Notes: generated by a model from the sequence alone, not told the origin. A DNA stretch of 64,000 nucleotides from Delphinus delphis (GCF_949987515.2 NW_027192651.1:2914001-2978000), one strand, 5' to 3'. Counted from the stretch's first letter, positions 37,505 to 51,717 are shown. Translations and numbers: made by a program.

Positions 37505-39083
37505 TCACAAACCTGCAGAGTTATAAATGACAGCTATCGTCCAAAAATAGACTGAAGTAAGGCTGCCAAGAGGACTTGAAAGCGGGGCAGAATTGCAGGA
37601 AACCGATTTCAGGAGGTAGACTGGAATTGCATTGAAAGCATAGGAAAAGAGGCAGAACGTCCACAATGATGCACTTGGCCAAAAAGGGCGTATGCGTTTT
37701 TTCCTGAATATATTCAGGAAAAAACGCATACGCCCTTTTTGGCCAACCAAGCAAGCTTGCAAAGGAAATCTGCACTACAATGAAGTCTCACTTCCCCCCG
37801 GTCAAAAGGGCCATCTGAAAAAAGTGTAAAATCCAGAAAGGCAGGACAGGCCATGGAGAACTGGGAGCCTTGTTATGCTGATGGGCGGGATGTAAATTGC
37901 CAACAGACACTCGGGAGAAGTGTATGGTGTTTCCTGAAACATCTAAAAAACAAAGCAACAGAGCCTAGGGCACTGCCACTTATGGTCCTATAGCTTAGGG
38001 AAATTAAAATCAAAAAGACACAGCCACCCCAAAGTTTGGGACGCCTCTGTTTACAAGAAACTCCTTTACAGTACAAGTTCAACATCGCAGAAAGTGAAAA
38101 ATGGATAAAGAAGTTGTGGTATTTACTTACAAAGCAATATCACTCAGCAATGAAATCTGTGTCATCAGGCCCTTAGCATCACAATGAGTGGATTCAGGTA
38201 TGATGATTCTAACTGAAATAAGTCACACAGAAAAAGAAACATCATAAGATATCAGGAATACATGGAATGTAAACTTGGCTACACAGGAACTGAATTACAG
38301 AACAGAACAGGGTCTCAAAATTAGAAAACCAACTTATGCTTGCTTAAGGGGAAAGGTGAGTTGGGGTGCTGCATAAAACCAGAGATTGAAATGAGCACAG
38401 ATAAAGTTCCTTAAGCCAAATATGGAATAGACAAGAGCTACTCCTTGCTCAACGAAATGGACTCAACACCGCATATTAAACGCCTAAGAATGTACCTGAC
38501 TAGTAAGTATCTTAAAACCTATGGATTGCTATGTCTCCGAAAGAGAATCAAGCATGTGTACAGGGGCATAAATGCAGCAGTGATAGGATTGCAGAGTTTC
38601 GTGAGCAAATGAAGACCCTTTGAAGTCATGTTGCATGGTACCCATTCCACGGGTTTCAACTACCCAGGTGTAAGGTATTGTTCCTTCAGCTAAAACATGC
38701 ATGTGGAACCTAGAGTATGATCAACCATGTGATTGGGAGATGTGTTCAAATATGTCTCAGTTTTCGTACCCTGGTACTCGGGTGCAACATTCCAGACGCT
38801 TTACTAACACTCTCCCCACTTGGAGAGTCAGCGCCTTTAACCTCCTGTTTGGCCCAGTTTGCAATTTCTGCGGAAGATGAACAGGAATAGCGAGAACCAA
38901 TGAGAGGCTAGCTGGAGGTGTCTCGACGGGCAAATTTAACTCTCATTTCCCACCAGGAAGAGGAAATAACCAAAGGCTCAGCGTGCCGTACCGGAACCAG
39001 ATTAGGGCCTGAAGACATCCTGCGGTGTTGCGGCCAGGTCACAAGAAAGTGAGTTGAAGAAAGGAGCTCAGGGGCACTGTAAT
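37505..39083. repeat. Satellite unit 24, 1,579 bp
   Basis: Palindrome 37675-37746, perfect. Beta class, sister of unit 26 (CTTAGCATCAC, GTCATGTTGC). Confidence 0.95.
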
Positions 39084-40661
39084 TCACAAACCTGCAGAGT
39101 TATAAATGACAGCTATCGTCCAAAAATATACTGAAGTAAGGCTGCCAAGAGGACTTGAAAGCGGGGCAGAATTGCAGGAAACCGATTTCAGGAGGTAGAC
39201 TGGAATTGCATTGAAAGCATAGGAAAAGAGGCAGAACGTCCACAATGATGCACTTGGCCAAAAAGGGCGTATGCGTTTTTTCCTGAATATATTCAGGAAA
39301 AAACGCATACGCACTTTTTGGCCAACCAAGAAAGCTTGCAAAGGAAATCTGCACTACAATGAAGTCTCACTTCCCCCCGGTCAAAAGGGCCATCTGAAAA
39401 AAGTGTAAAATCCAGAAAGGCAGGACAGGCCATGGAGAACTGGCAGCCTTGTTATGCTGATGGGCGGGATGTAAATTGCCAACAACCACTCGGGAGAAGT
39501 GTATGGTGTTTCCTGAAACATCTAAAAAACAAAGCAACAGAACCTAGGGCACTTCCATTTATGGTCCTATAGCTTAGGGAAATTAAAATCAAAAAGACAC
39601 AGCCACCCCAAAGTTTGGGACGCCTCCGTTTACAAGAACCTCGTTTACTGTACAAGTTCAATATCACAAAAGTGAAAAATGGATAAAGAACTTGTGGTAC
39701 TTACGTACAATGCAGTATCACTCAGCAATGAAATCTATGTCATCAGGCCCGTAGCAGCATAATGAGTGGATTCAGGTACGATGATTCTAACTGAAATAAG
39801 TCACACAGAAAAAGAAACATCATAAGATATCACTAATACACGGAATGTAAACTTGGCTACACAGGAACTGCATTCCAAAACAGAACAGGGTCTCAAATTT
39901 AGAAAACCAACTTATGCTTGCTTAAGGGGAAAGGTGAGTTGGGGTGCTGCATAAAACCAGAGATTGAAATGAGCACAGATAAAGTTCCTTAAGCCAAATA
40001 TGGAATAGACAAGAGCTACTCCTTGCTCAACGAAATGGACTCAACACCGCATATTAAACGCCTAAGAATGTACCTGACTAGTAAGTATCTTACAACCTAT
40101 GGATTGCTATGTCTCCGAAAGAGAATCAAGCATGTGTACAGGGGCATAAACGCAGCAGTGATAGGATTGGAGAGGTTCGGTGAGCAAATGAAGACCCTTT
40201 GAAGTCATATTGCATGGTACCCATTCCACGGGTTTCAAATACCCAGGTTTAAGGTATTCTTCCTTCAGCTAAAACATGCATGTGGAACCCAAGTATGATC
40301 AACCATGTGAACGGGAGACGTGTTCAAATATGTCTCAGTTTTCCTCCCCTGGTACTCGGGTACAACATTCCAGACGCTTTACTAACACTCTCCCGACTTG
40401 GAGAGTCAGTCCCTTTAACCTCCTGTTTGGCCCAGTTTGCAATTTTTGCGGAAGATGAACAGGAATAGCGAGAACCAATGAGAGGCTAGCTGGAGGTGTC
40501 TGGACGGGCAAATTTAACTCTCATTTCCCACCAGGAAGAGGAAATAACCAAAGGCTCAGCGTGCCGTACCGGAACCAGATTAGGGCCTGAAGCCATCCTG
40601 CGGTGTTGCGGCCAGCTCAAAAGAAAGCGAGTTGAAGAAAGGAGCTCAGGGGCACTGTAAT
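39084..40661. repeat. Satellite unit 25, 1,578 bp
   Basis: Palindrome 39254-39325 with C to A at 39313. Alpha class; from about 39480 it resembles the window start and 44221 (CACAAAAGTG, CTCGGGTACAAC). AAGAAAGCTTG is shared with unit 28. Confidence 0.95.
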
Positions 40662-42240
40662 TCACAAACCTGCAGAGTTATAAATGACAGCTATCGTCCA
40701 AAAATAGACTGAAGTAAGGCTGCCAAGAGGACTTGAAAGCGGGGCAGAATTGCAGGAAACCGATTTCAGGAGGTAGACTGGAATTGCATTGAAAGCATAG
40801 GAAAAGAGGCAGAACGTCCACAATGATGCACTTGGCCAAAAAGGGCGTATGCGTTTTTTCCTGAATATATTCAGGAAAAAACGCATACGCCCTTTTTGGC
40901 CAACCAAGCAAGCTTGCAAAGGAAATCTGCACTACAATGAAGTCTCACTTCTGCCCGGTCAAAAGGGCCATCTGAAAAAAGTGTAAAATCCAGAAAGGCA
41001 GGACAGGCCATGGAGAACTGGGAGCCTTGTTATGCTGATGGGCGGGATGTAAATTGCCAACAGACACTCGGGAGAAGTGTATGGTGTTTCCTGAAACATC
41101 TAAAAAACAAAGCAACAGAGCCTAGGGCACTGCCACTTATGGTCCTATAGCTTAGGGAAATTAAAATCAAAAAGACACAGCCACCCCAAAGTTTGGGACG
41201 CCTCTGTTTACAAGAAACTCGTTTACAGTACAAGTTCAACATCGCAGAAAGTGAAAAATGGATAAAGAAGTTGTGGTATTTACTTACAAAACAATATCAC
41301 TCAGCAATGAAATCTGTGTCATCAGGCCCTTAGCATCACAATGAGTGGATTCAGGTATGATGATTCTAACTGAAATAAGTCACACAGAAAAAGAAACATC
41401 ATAAGATATCAGGAATACATGGAATGTAAACTTGGCTACACAGGAACTGAATTACAGAACAGAACAGGGTCTCAAAATTAGAAAACCAACTTATGCTTGC
41501 TTAAGGGGAAAGGTGAGTTGGGGTGCTGCATAAAACCAGAGATTGAAATGAGCACAGATAAAGTTCCTTAAGCCAAATATGGAATAGACAAGAGCTACTC
41601 CTTGCTCAACGAAATGGACTCAACACCGCATATTAAACGCCTAAGAATGTACCTGACTAGTAAGTATCTTAAAACCTATGGATTGCTATGTCTCCGAAAG
41701 AGAATCAAGCATGTGTACAGGGGCATAAATGCAGCAGTGATAGGATTGCAGAGTTTCGTGAGCAAATGAAGACCCTTTGAAGTCATGTTGCATGGTACCC
41801 ATTCCACGGGTTTCAACTACCCAGGTGTAAGGTATTGTTCCTTCAGCTAAAACATGCATGTGGAACCTAGAGTATGATCAACCATGTGATTGGGAGACGT
41901 GTTCAAATATGTCTCAGTTTTCGTACCCTGGTACTCGGGTGCAACATTCCAGACGCTTTACTAACACTCTCCCCACTTGGAGAGTCAGCGCCTTTAACCT
42001 CCTGTTTGGCCCAGTTTGCAATTTCTGCGGAAGATGAACAGGAATAGCGAGAACCAATGAGAGGCTAGCTGGAGGTGTCTCAACGGGCAAATTTAACTCT
42101 CATTTCCCACCAGGAAGAGGAAATAACCAAAGGCTCAGCGTGCCGTACCGGAACCAGATTAGGGCCTGAAGACATCCTGCGGTGTTGCGGCCAGGTCACA
42201 AGAAAGTGAGTTGAAGAAAGGAGCTCAGGGGCACTGTAAT
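40662..42240. repeat. Satellite unit 26, 1,579 bp
   Basis: Palindrome 40832-40903, perfect. Beta class, sister of unit 24. CACTTCTGCCCGG (about 40947) is shared with unit 9. Confidence 0.95.
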
Positions 42241-43819
42241 TCACAAACCTGCAGAGTTATAAATGACAGCTATCGTCCAAAAATATACTGAAGTAAGGCT
42301 GCCAAGAGGACTTGAAAGCGGGGCAGAATTGCAGGAAACCGATTTCAGGAGGTAGACTGGAATTGCATTGAAAGCATAGGAAAAGAGGCAGAACGTCCAC
42401 AATGATGCACTTGGCCAAAAAGGGCGTATGCGTTTTTTCCTGAATATATTCAGGAAAAAACGCATACGCCCTTTTTGGCCAACCAAGCAAGCTTGCAAAG
42501 GAAATCTGCACTACAATGAAGTCTCACTTCCCCCCGGTCAAAAGGGCCATCTGAAAAAAGTGTAAAATCCAGAAAGGCAGGACAGGCCATGGAGAACTGG
42601 GAGCCTTGTTATGCTGATGGGCGGGATGTAAATTGCCAACAACCACTCGGGAGAAGTGTATGGTGTTTCCTGAAACATCTAAAAAACAAAGCAACAGAAC
42701 ATAGGGCACTTCCACTTATGGTCCTATAGCTTAGGGAAATTAAAATCAAAAAGACACAGCCACCCCAAAGTTTGGAACGGCTCTGTTTACAAGAACCTCA
42801 TTTACAGTACAAGTTCAACATTGCAGAAAGTGAAAAATGGATAAAGAAGTTGTGGTATTTACTTACAAAGCAATATCACTCAGCAATGAAATCTGTGTCA
42901 TCAGGCCCTTAGCAGCACAATGAGTGGATTCAGGTATGATGATTCTAACTGAAATAAGTCACACAGAAAAAGAAACATCATAAGATATCACTAATACACG
43001 GAATGTAAACTTGGCCACACAGGAACTGAATTACAGAACAGAACAGGGACTCAAATTTAGAAAACCAACTTATGCTTGCTTAAGGGGAAAGGTGAGTTGG
43101 GGTGCTGCATAAAACCAGAGATTGAAATGAGCACAGATAAAGTTCCTTAAGCCAAATATGGAATAGACAAGAGCTACTCCTTGCTCAACGAAATGGACTC
43201 AACACCGCATATTAAACGCTTAAGAATGTACCTGACTAGTAAGTATCTTAAAACCTATGGATTGCTATGTCTCCGAAAGAGAATCAAGCATGTGTACAGG
43301 GGCATAAACGCAGCAGTGATAGGATTGGAGAGGTTCGGTGAGCAAATGAAGACCCTTTGAAGTCATATTGCATGGTACCCATTCCACGGGTTTCAACTAC
43401 CCAGGTTTTAGGTATTCTTCCTTCAGCTAAAACATGCATGTGGAACCCAAGTATGATCAACCATGTGAACGGGAGACGTGTTCAAATATGTCTCAGTTTT
43501 CCTCCCCTGGTACTCGGGTGCAACATTCCAGACGCTTTACTAACACTCTCCCCACTTGGAGAGTCAGCGCCTTTAACCTCCTGTTTGGCCCAGTTTGCAA
43601 TTTCTGCGGAAGATGAACAGGAATAGCGAGAACCAATGAGAGGCTAGCTGGAGGTGTCTGGACGGGCAAATTTAACTCTCATTTCCCACCAGGAAGAGGA
43701 AATAACCAAAGGCTCAGTGTGCCGTGCCGGAACCAGATTAGGGCCTGAAGCCATCCTGCAGTGTTGCGGCCAGCTCACAAGAAAGCGAGTTGAAGAAAGG
43801 AGCTCAGGGGCACTGTAAT
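42241..43819. repeat. Satellite unit 27, 1,579 bp
   Basis: Palindrome 42411-42482, perfect. Beta class. The start (GAAGACATCC and AAGTGAGTTG just upstream, ATATACTG) matches unit 25. Confidence 0.95.
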
Positions 43820-45397
43820 TCACAAACCTGCAGAGTTATAAATGACAGCTATCGTCCAAAAATAGACTGAAGTAAGGCTGCCAAGAGGACTTGAAAGCGG
43901 GGCAGAATTGCAGGAAACCGATTTCAGGAGGTAGACTGGAATTGCATTGAAAGCATAGGAAAAGAGGCAGGACGTCCACAATGATGCACTTGGCCAAAAA
44001 GGGCGTATGCGTTTTTTCCTGAATATATTCAGGAAAAAACGCATACGCCCTTTTTGGCCAACCAAGAAAGCTTGCAAAGGAAATCTGCACTACAATGAAG
44101 TCTCACTTCCCCCCGGTCAAAAGGGCCATCTGAAAAAAGTGTAAAATCCAGAAAGGCAGGACAGGCCATGGAGAACTGGGAGCCTTGTTATGCTGATGGG
44201 CGGGATGTAAATTGCCAACAACCACTCGGGAGAAGTGTATGGTGTTTCCTGAAACATCTAAAAAACAAAGCAACAGAGCATAGGGCACTTCCACTTATGG
44301 TCCTATAGCTTAGGGAAATTAAAATCAAAAAGACACAGCCACCCCAAAGTTTGGGACGCCTCCGTTTACAAGAACCTCGTTTACTGTACAAGTTCAATAT
44401 CACAAAAGTGAAAAATGGATAAAGAACTTGTGGTACTTACGTACAATGCAGTATCACTCAGCAATGAAATCTATGTCATCAGGCCCGTAGCAGCATAATG
44501 AGTGGATTCAGGTACGATGATTCTAACTGAAATAAGTCACAAAGAAAAAGAAACATCATAAGATATCACTAATACACGGAATGTAAACTTGGCTACACAG
44601 GAACTGCATTCCAAAACAGAACAGGGTCTCAAATTTAGAAAACCAACTTATGCTTGCTTAAGGGGAAAGGTGAGTTGGGGTGCTGCATAAAACCAGAGAT
44701 TGAAATGAGCACAGATAAAGTTCCTTAAGCCAAATATGGAATAGACAAGAGCTACTCCTTGCTCAACGAAATGGACTCAACACCGCATATTAAACGCCTA
44801 AGAATGTACCTGACTAGTAAGTATCTTACAACCTATGGATTGCTATGTCTCCGAAAGAGAATCAAGCATGTGTACAGGGGCATAAACGCAGCAGTGATAG
44901 GATTGGAGAGGTTCGGTGAGCAAATGAAGACCCTTTGAAGTCATATTGCATGGTACCCATTCCATGGGTTTCAAATACCAAGGTTTAAGGTATTCTTCCT
45001 TCAGCTAAAACATGCATGTGGAACCCAAGTATGATCAACCATGTGAACGGGAGACGTGTTCAAATATGTCTCAGTTTTCCTCCCCTGGTACTCGGGTACA
45101 ACATTCCAGACGCTTTACTAACACTCTCCCGACTTGGAGAGTCAGTCCCTTTAACCTCCTGTTTGGCCCAGTTTGCAATTTCTGTGGAAGATGAACAGGA
45201 ATAGCGAGAACCAATGAGAGACTAGCTGGAGGTGTCTGGACGGACAAATTTAACTCTCATTTCCCACCAGGAAGAGGAAATAACCAAAGGTTCAGCATGC
45301 CGTGCCGGAACCAGATTAGGGCCTGAAGCCATCCTGCGGTGTTGCGGCCAGGTCACAAGAAAGCGAGTTGAAGAAAGGAGCTCAGGGGCACTGTAAT
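43820..45397. repeat. Satellite unit 28, 1,578 bp
   Basis: Palindrome 43990-44061, perfect. Alpha class; from 44221 it is a copy of the window start, with C to A at 44542. Confidence 0.95.
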
Positions 45398-46977
45398 TCA
45401 CAAACCTGCAGAGTTATAAATGACAGCTATCGTCCAAAAATAGACTGAAGTAAGGCTGCCAAGAGGACTTGAAAGCGGGGCAGAATTGCAGGAAACCGAT
45501 TTCAGGAGGTAGACTGGAATTGCATTGAAAGCATAGGAAAAGAGGCAGAACGTCCACAATGATGCACTTGGCCAAAAAGGGCGTATGCGTTTTTTCCTGA
45601 ATATATTCAGGAAAAAACGCATACGCACTTTTTGGCCAACCAAGCAAGCTTGCAAAGGAAATCTGCACTACAATGAAGTCTCACTTCCCCCCGGTCAAAA
45701 GGGCCATCTGAAAAAAGTGTAAAATCCAGAAAGGCAGGACAGGCCATGGAGAACTGGGAGCCTTGTTATGCTGATGGGCGGGATGTAAATTGCCAACAAC
45801 CACTCGGGAGAAGTGTATGGTGTTTCCTGAAACATCTAAAAAACAAAGCAACAGAACCTAGGGCACTTCCACTTATGGTCCTATAGCTTAGGGAAATTAA
45901 AATCAAAAAGACACAGCCACCCCAAAGTTTGGGACGCCTCCGTTTACAAGAACCTCGTTTACCGTACAAGTTCAATATCACAGAAAGTGAAAAATGGATA
46001 AAGAACTTGTGGTACTTACGTACAATGCAGTATCACTCAGCAATGAAATCTATGTCATCAGGCCCGTAGCAGCATAATGAGTGGATTCAGGTACGATGAT
46101 TCTAACTGAAATAAGTCACACAGAAAAAGAAACATCATAAGATATCACTAATACACGGAATGTAAACTTGGCTACACAGGAACTGCATTCCAAAACAGAA
46201 CAGGGTCTCAAATTTAGAACACCAACTTATGCTTGCTTAAGGGGAAAGGTGAGTTGGGGTGCTGCATAAAACCAGAGATTGAAATGAGCACAGATAAAGT
46301 TCCTTAAGCCAAATATGGAATAGACAAGAGCTACTCCTTGCTCAACGAAATGGACTCAACACCCCATATTAAACGCCTAAGAATGTACCTGACTAGTAAG
46401 TATCTTAAAACCTATGGATTGCTATGTCTCCAAAAGAGAATCAAGCGTGTGTACAGGGGCATAAACGCAGCAGTGATAGGATTGGAGAGGTTCGGTGAGC
46501 AAATGAAGACCCTTTGAAGTCATATTGCATGGTACCCATTCCACGGGTTTCAACTACCCAGGTTTAAGGTATTCTTCCTTCAGCTAAAAGATGCATGTGG
46601 AACCTAGAGTATGATCAACCATGTGATCGGGAGACGTGTTCAAATATGTGTCAGTTTTCATACCCTGGTACTCGGGTGCAACATTCCAGACGCTTTACTA
46701 ACACTCTCCCCACTTGGAGAGTCAGTCCCTTTAACCTCCTGTTTGGCCCAGTTTGCAATTTTTGTGGAAGATGAACAGGAATAGCGAGAACCAATGAGAG
46801 ACTAGCTGGAGGTGTCTGGATGGGCAAATTTAACTCTCATTTCCCACCAGGAAGAGGAATTAACCAAAGACTCAGCGTGCCTTGCCAGAACCAGATTAGG
46901 GCCTGAAGACATCCTGCGGTGTTGCGGCCAGGTCACAAGAAAGCGAGTTGAAGAAAGGAGCTCAGGAGCACTGTAAT
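45398..46977. repeat. Satellite unit 29, 1,580 bp
   Basis: Palindrome 45568-45639 with C to A at 45627. Alpha class, near-copy of unit 1. Confidence 0.95.
45568..45639. repeat. Palindrome, unit 29, one right-arm mismatch
   Basis: Position 60 is A instead of C (45627), giving CGCACTTTTT. The mirror position 13 is consensus. The next unit (30) carries the mirror change in its left arm. Confidence 0.95.
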
Positions 46978-48557
46978 TCACAAACCTGCAGAGTTATAAA
47001 TGACAGCTATCGTCCAAAAATATACTGAAGTAAGGCTGCCAAGAGGACTTGAAAGCAGGGCAGAATTGCAGGAAACCGATTTCAGGAGGTAGACTGGAAT
47101 TGCATTGAAAGCATAGGAAAAGAGGCAGAACGTCCACAATGATGCACTTGGCCAAAAAGTGCGTATGCGTTTTTTCCTGAATATATTCAGGAAAAAACGC
47201 ATACGCCCTTTTTGGCCAACAAAGCAAGCTTGCAAAGGAAATCTACACTACAATGAAGTCTCACTTCCCCCCGGTCAAAAGGGCCATCTGAAAAAAGTGT
47301 AAAATCCAGAAAGGCAGGACAGGCCATGGAGAACTGGGAGCCTTGTTATGCTGATGGGCGGGATGTAAATTGCCAACAACCACTCGGGAGAAGTGTATGG
47401 TGTTTCCTGAAACATCTAAAATACAAAGCAACAGAGCCTAGGGCACTTCCACTTATGGTCCTATAGCTTAGGGAATTTAAAATCAAAAAGACACAGCCAC
47501 CCCAAAGTTTGGAACGGCTCTGTTTACAAGAACCTCGTTTACAGTACAAGTTCAACATCGCAGAAATTGAAAAATGGATAAAGAAGTTGTGGTATTTACT
47601 TACAAAGCAATATCACTCAGCAAAGAAATCTGTGTCATCAGGCCCTTAGCAGCACAATGAGTGGATTCAGGTATGATGATTCTAACTGAAATAAGTCACA
47701 CAGAAAAAGAAACATCATAAGGTATCAGTAATACACGGAATGTAAACTTGGCTACACAGGAACTGAATTACAGAACAGAACAGGGTCTCAAATTTAGAAA
47801 ACCAACTTATGCTTGCTTAAGGGGAAAGGTGAGTTGGGGTGCTGCATAAAACCAGAGATTGAAATGAGCACAGATAAAGTTCCTTAAGCCAAATATGGAA
47901 TAGACAAGAGCTACTCCTTGCTCAACGAAATGGACTCAACACCGCATATTAAACGCCTAAGAATGTACCTGACTAGTAAGTATCTTAAAACCTATGGATT
48001 GCTATGTCTCCGAAAGAGAATCAAGCATGTGTACAGGGGCATAAACGCAGCAGTGATAGGATTGGAGAGGTTCGGTGAGCAAATGAAGACCCTTTGAAGT
48101 CATATTGCATGGTACCCATTCCACGGGTTTCAACTACCCAGGTTTAAGGTATTCTTCCTTCAGCTAAAACATGCATGTGGAACCTAGAGTATGGTCAACC
48201 ATGTGATCGGGAGACGTGTTCAAATATGTCTCAGTTTTCGTACCCTGGTACTCGGGTGCAACATTCCAGACGCTTTACTAACACTCTCCCGACTTGGAGA
48301 GTCAGTCCCTTTAACCTCCTGTTTGGCCCAGTTTGCAATTTCTGCGGAAGATGAACAGGAATAGCGAGAACCAATGAGAGACTAGCTGGAGGTGTCTGGA
48401 CGGGCAAATTTAACTCTCATTTCCCACCAGGAAGAGGAATTAACCAAAGGCTCAGCGTGCCGTGCTGGAACCAGATTAGGGCCTGAAGCCATCCTGCGGT
48501 GTTGCGGCCAGCTCACAAGAAAGCGAGTTGAAGAAAGGAGCTCAGGGGCACTGTAAT
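46978..48557. repeat. Satellite unit 30, 1,580 bp
   Basis: Palindrome 47148-47219 with G to T at 47160. Beta class, near-copy of unit 2 until 48014. Confidence 0.95.
47148..47219. repeat. Palindrome, unit 30, one left-arm mismatch
   Basis: Position 13 is T instead of G (47160), the mirror image of the right-arm change in unit 29 just upstream. The unit is a near-copy of unit 2. Confidence 0.95.
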
Positions 48558-50137
48558 TCACAAACCTGCAGAGTTATAAATGACAGCTATCGTCCAAAAA
48601 TAGACTGAAGTAAGGCTGCCAAGAGGACTTGAAAGCGGGGCAGAATTGCAGGAAACCGATTTCAGGAGGTAGACTGGAATTGCATTGAAAGCATAGGAAA
48701 AGAGGCAGAACGTCCACAATGATGCACTTGGCCAAAAAGGGCGTATGCGTTTTTTCCTGAATATATTCAGGAAAAAACGCATACGCCCTTTTTGGCCAAC
48801 CAAGCAAGCTTGCAAAGGAAATCTGCACTACAATGAAGTCTCACTTCCCCCCGGTCAAAAGGGCCATCTGAAAAAAGTGTAAAATCCAGAAAGGCAGGAC
48901 AGGCCATGGAGAACTGGGAGCCTTGTTATGCTGATGGGCGGGATGTAAATTGCCAACAACCACTCGGGAGAAGTGTATGGTGTTTCCTGAAACATCTAAA
49001 ATACAAAGCAACAGAGCCTAGGGCACTTCCACTTATGGTCCTATAGCTTAGGGAATTTAAAATCAAAAAGACACAGCCACCCCAAAGTTTGGAACGGCTC
49101 TGTTTACAAGAACCTCGTTTACAGTACAAGTTCAACATCGCAGAAATTGAAAAATGGATAAAGAAGTTGTGGTATTTACTTACAAAGCAATATCACTCAG
49201 CAATGAAATCTGTGTCATCAGGCCCTTAGCAGCACAATGAGTGGATTCAGGTATGATGATTCTAACTGAAATAAGTCACACAGAAAAAGAAACATCATAA
49301 GATATCAGTAATACACGGAATGTAAACTTGGCTACACAGGAACTGAATTACAGAACAGAACAGGGTCTCAAATTTAGAAAACCAACTTATGCTTGCTTAA
49401 GGGGAAAGGTGAGTTGGGGTGCTGCATAAAACCAGAGATTGAAATGAGCACAGATAAAGTTCCTTAAGCCAAATATGGAATAGACAAGAGCTACTCCTTG
49501 CTCAACGAAATGGACTCAACACCGCATATTAAACGCCTAAGAATGTACCTGACTAGTAAGTATCTTAAAACCTATGGATTGCTATGTCTCCGAAAGAGAA
49601 TCAAGCATGTGTACAGGGGCATAAACGCAGCAGTGATAGGATTGGAGAGGTTCGGTGAGCAAATGAAGACCCTTTGAAGTCATATTGCATGGTACCCATT
49701 CCACGGGTTTCAAATACCCAGGTTTAAGGTATTCTTCCTTCAGCTAAAACATGCATGTGGAACCTAGTGTATGATCAACCATGTGATCGGGAGACGTGTT
49801 CAAATATGTCTCAGTTTTCGTACCCTGATACTCGGGTGCAACATTCCAGACGCTTTACTAACACTCTCCCGACTTGGAGAGTCAGTCCCTTTAACCCCCT
49901 GTTTGGCCCAGTTTGCAATTTCTGCGGAAGATGAACAGGAATAGCGAGAACCAATGAGAGACTAGCTGGAGGTGTCTGGACGGGCAAATTTAACTCTCAT
50001 TTCCCACCAGGAAGAGGAATTAACCAAAGGCTCAGCGTGCCGTGCCGGAACCAGATTAGGGCCTGAAACCATCCTGCGGTGTTGCGGCCAGGTCACAAGA
50101 AAGCGAGTTGAAGAAAGGAGCTCAGGGGCACTGTAAT
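48558..50137. repeat. Satellite unit 31, 1,580 bp
   Basis: Palindrome 48728-48799, perfect consensus. Beta class. Ancestor-like member of the 31-34 group: it lacks the GAAAGTGGGG, ACCAAT and palindrome changes seen in 32-34. Confidence 0.95.
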
Positions 50138-51717
50138 TCACAAACCTGCAGAGTTATAAATGACAGATATCGTCCAAAAATAGACTGAAGTAAGGCTGCC
50201 AAGAGGACTTGAAAGTGGGGCAGAATTGCAGGAAACCAATTTCAGGAGGTAGACTGGAATTGCATTGAAAGCATAGGAAAAGAGGCAGAACGTCCACAAT
50301 GATGCACTTGGCCAAAAAGGGCGTATGCGTTTTTTCCTGAATATATTCAGGAAAACACGCATACGCCCTTTTTGGCCAACCAAGCAAGCTTGCAAAGGAA
50401 ATCTGCACTACAATGAAGTCTCACTTCCCCCCGGTCAAAAGGGCCATCTGAAAAAAGTGTAAAATCCAGAAAGGCAGGACAGGCCATGGAGAACTGGGAG
50501 CCTTGTTATGCTGATGGGCGGGATGTAAATTGCCAACAACCACTCGGGAGAAGTGTATGGTGTTTCCTGAAACATCTAAAATACAAAGCAACAGAGCCTA
50601 GGGCACTTCCACTTATGGTCCTATAGCTTAGGGAATTTAAAATCAAAAAGACACAGCCACCCCAAAGTTTGGAACGGCTCTGTTTACAAGAACCTCGTTT
50701 ACAGTACAAGTTCAACATCGCAGAAATTGAAAAATGGATAAAGAAGTTGTGGTATTTACTTACAAAGCAATATCACTCAGCAATGAAATCTGTGTCATCA
50801 GGCCCTTAGCAGCACAATGAGTGGATTCAGGTATGATGATTCTAACTGAAATAAGTCACACAGAAAAAGAAACATCATAAGATATCAGTAATACACGGAA
50901 TGTAAACTTGGCTACACAGGAACTGAATTACAGAACAGAACAGGGTCTCAAATTTAGAAAACCAACTTATGCTTGCTTAAGGGGAAAGGTGAGTTGGGGT
51001 GCTGCATAAAACCAGAGATTGAAATGAGCACAGATAAAGTTCCTTAAGCCAAATATGGAATAGACAAGAGCTACTCCTTGCTCAACGAAATGGACTCAAC
51101 ACCGCATATTAAACGCCTAAGAATGTACCTGACTAGTAAGTATCTTAAAACCTATGGATTGCTATGTCTCCGAAAGAGAATCAAGCATGTGTACAGGGGC
51201 ATAAACGCAGCAGTGATAGGATTGGAGAGGTTCGGTGAGCAAATGAAGACCCTTTGAAGTCATATTGCATGGTACCCATTCCACGGGTTTCAAATACCCA
51301 GGTTTAAGGTATTCTTCCTTCAGCTAAAACATGCATGTGGAACCTAGTGTATGATCAACCATGTGATCGGGAGACGTGTTCAAATATGTCTCAGTTTTCG
51401 TACCCTGATACTCGGGTGCAACATTCCAGACGCTTTACTAACACTCTCCCGACTTGGAGAGTCAGTCCCTTTAACCCCCTGTTTGGCCCAGTTTGCAATT
51501 TCTGCGGAAGATGAACAGGAATAGCGAGAACCAATGAGAGACTAGCTGGAGGTGTCTGGACGGGCAAATTTAACTCTCATTTCCCACCAGGAAGAGGAAT
51601 TAACCAAAGGCTCAGCGTGCCGTGCCGGAACCAGATTAGGGCCTGAAACCATCCTGCGGTGTTGCGGCCAGGTCACAAGAAAGCGAGTTGAAGAAAGGAG
51701 CTCAGGGGCACTGTAAT
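50138..51717. repeat. Satellite unit 32, 1,580 bp
   Basis: Palindrome 50308-50379 with one right-arm mismatch. Beta class; TGACAGATAT, GAAAGTGGGG and AACCAATTTC mark units 32-34. Confidence 0.95.
50308..50379. repeat. Palindrome, unit 32, one right-arm mismatch
   Basis: Position 49 is C instead of A (50356), giving GAAAACACGC. The left arm is consensus, so the stem has one mismatch. Unit 33 (51936) is the same. Confidence 0.95.

Larger units (their letters stand above)
37900..42457. repeat. Two-unit (~3,157-bp) higher-order repeat region
   Basis: Sequence around 37900-39300 recurs about 3,157 bp later (41057-42457) with few differences. Shared rare variants include CTTAGCATCAC, ATCAGGAATACATGG, TTGCAGAGTTTCGTGAGC, GTCATGTTGCATGG, GGTGTAAGGTATTGTTCC and AAGAAAGTGAGTTG. 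Several also occur in unit 22 (34347-35925), so the alternation extends upstream in weaker form. Confidence 0.75.
44221..48014. repeat. Segmental block, copy 2 (partner 1-3794)
   Basis: Near-identical to the first 3.8 kb of the window. Changes relative to copy 1 are at 44542, 45627 (inside a palindrome), 46590 and 47674. Rare variants shared by both copies include ATACAAAGC, GGGAATTTAAAA, CAAAGAAATC and GAACACCAAC, which excludes chance convergence. Confidence 0.9.
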
